Part shown: positions 62,707 through 64,000 of the stretch, one piece after another
How positions within the stretch are numbered: position 1 is the first letter of the stretch
How the letters are laid out: each line of letters starts with the position of its first letter
Assembly (NCBI RefSeq): GCF_037893015.1
Contig: NC_133658.1
Coordinates: 426,837,890 to 426,901,889, forward strand
Length of the DNA: 64,000 nucleotides
From: Macrotis lagotis
Taxonomy: Eukaryota; Chordata; Mammalia; Peramelemorphia; Peramelidae
Direction of reading: 5' to 3'
Translations under genes and position numbers: made by a program
The notes under the pieces: model-generated
The model's database searches: none
What the model was told of the DNA's origin: nothing
Seen by the model: the letters and a program-made list of their open reading frames with translations, nothing else

Positions 62707-63070
62707 TCAAATGGACAGCTCTTTCAAAAGTAGAATTAACCAATTGCAAAAGGAGTTGCAAAAGGTTAAGAAGAAAACTCCTCCCCCCAAAAAGAATGGA
62801 GTCTTCAGAAACTAATGACTTCATGAAACAGCAAGAGCCAGTTAAACAAAATCAAAAAATAGAAAAAAAAATAGAAGAAAATGTACAATACCTCATCAGC
62901 AAAACCACTGACCTCAAGAATAGGTCGAGGAGGGGCAACCTGAGAATTACAGGACTTCTTGAAAACATTGAAGAGAAAAAAAGCATGGTCTAAATATTAC
63001 ACGATCTAGTGATGGAAAATTGCCCTGATATCATGTAACCAGAGGGCAAAGTAGTTATTGAAAGAATACA

Positions 63071-63448
63071 TTGATCCCCTCCAGAAAATTTCCTAAAATG
63101 AAAACACTAAGGAATGTTGTGGCCAAATTCCAGAACTATCAGATAAAAGAGAAAATCCTGCAAGCAGCCAGAAAGAAACAATTTAAATATCAAGGAGCCA
63201 CAGTAAGGATTACACAGGGTCTGGCTGCATCAACATTAATGGATCGAAGGACCTGGAACAAGATATTTCGAAGAGCAAGGGAGCTTGGCATGCAGCCAAG
63301 AATCCACTATCCCGCAAAGCTGAACCTTCTCTTCCAGGGAAAAGGAAGGACATTTAATGAAATGGAAGAGTTCCAAAAATTCCTGATGAAAAGACCAGAG
63401 CTAAATGGAAAATCTGGACATCAAACAGGAGGTTCAAGAGACACATGA
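63071..63448 (+). mobile_element. L1 ORF1p C-terminal domain
   Basis: A 125-codon open frame covers the ORF1p C-terminal nucleic-acid-binding region: FQNYQIKEKILQAARKKQF, then ATVRITQGLAASTLMDRR, then WNKIFRRARELGMQPRIH and YPAKLNLLFQGK. The RRM start, NLRITGLLE, lies upstream in the frame ending at 62993, separated by stops. Its antisense counterpart at 5176-5448 is more degraded. Confidence 0.88.
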
Positions 63449-64000
63449 AAAGATAAAAAGGGGGGGCATAAAAGAGAAAAAACTGCTACCCAATAAGTTG
63501 AAACTGGCTATATCCCAACATGGGGAAAAAAGATTCTCATAAATCTTGAGGAATTATAACTCTAAGAGAGACAATATAACTAGTCAGAATTGATGGGGAT
63601 TCATGACCTATCCATGAGACTGCTATCCAATGGGATGAAACTAGCTTTAACCCCACTTGGGAGAGAGACTCTAATACTCTTAAGAATGTGAACTCTATTA
63701 GATAGAATGCACTTAGCTAGAAGTGACAGATACTCAGAATTTTCTATGACTCAGAATGGTCTAAAAAACACTACTTGCTTAAAAATGGAGACAGGAAGGA
63801 GACAGGAGGAGGGAGGGGATTGAATGGGGGTAAATCTCATTACACTAAGAGGTACTAAATACCTATGATAATAGAAGGGAAGGAGGGAGGAGATGAGAAA
63901 CACCTGAATTTTCTTCTCATCAGACTTGGCTTAAAGTCAATTTGCACATGCTTAGTTAACTTAAAAAACATCTAACCTATCAAGTATTAAAAGGGGAAAA

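Larger units (their letters stand above)
61505..64000 (+). mobile_element. L1 or half-L1 5' end, running off the window
   Basis: It begins with ggggacttctggccaagatgg, followed by a GC-richer 5'UTR to about 62400. ORF1 may start at the ATG near 62409 (MIWSSAQKAFLEEIRKEF). It has a stop near 62503, a frame change in the C-run near 62783, further stops between 62993 and 63070, and then an open C-terminal domain. Downstream, 63449-64000 is purine-rich and matches the kind of region that follows ORF1 at 51200-51600. Whether ORF2 follows is outside the window. Confidence 0.87.

Overview
The window looks like intergenic or deep intronic DNA from a marsupial, most likely an Australian-lineage (australidelphian) one. 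The evidence is the repeat content: five copies of the young tRNA-derived CORE-SINE known as WSINE1, several Mar-1-type SINEs, abundant old MIR/Ther-1 and L2 copies, marsupial-type L1 elements and an RTE fragment. The DNA is AT-rich. I see no functional host gene, no rRNA or tRNA gene and no CRISPR-like structure. The only recognisable host coding sequence is a dead processed copy of cytoplasmic gamma-actin (ACTG1).

Layout. 1-4 kb: AT-rich DNA with a 203-bp direct duplication (1161-1363 and 1852-2053) and a decayed antisense element (2640-3260) that has a relative at 9430-10600. 4-9 kb: antisense L1 pieces (3' end, ORF1, 5'UTR) split by a full-length ACTG1 retrocopy with a 14-bp target-site duplication (TSD). 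9-42 kb: scattered SINEs (WSINE1, Mar-1, MIR), L2 fragments, short L1 ends, an RTE 3' end at 32.2-32.6 kb and many microsatellites, with repeat-poor stretches between them.

42.7-54.9 kb is the most structured part, a nest of insertions. A 5'-truncated L1 ORF2 copy holds an ORF1-only, half-L1-like element. That element's ORF1 holds a 6-kb class I retrovirus-like fossil. The fossil starts at R, ends with R plus poly(A), and is flanked by a 15-bp duplication, so it was probably copied in by L1 machinery as a processed RNA rather than integrated as a provirus. A WSINE1 sits in the outer L1.

55-64 kb: a 1.3-kb L2 3' end, more MIR/Mar-1 SINEs, an antisense L1 3' half (59.3-60.5 kb), and at the right edge the 5' end of another L1 or half-L1. 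The ORF1 coiled coil of that last element carries four tandem 42-bp (14-residue, two-heptad) units.

There are no cooperating genes here. The window records L1 machinery acting on itself, on SINEs, on a host mRNA and apparently on a retroviral RNA. Family names rest on remembered consensus sequences, not on a database search.
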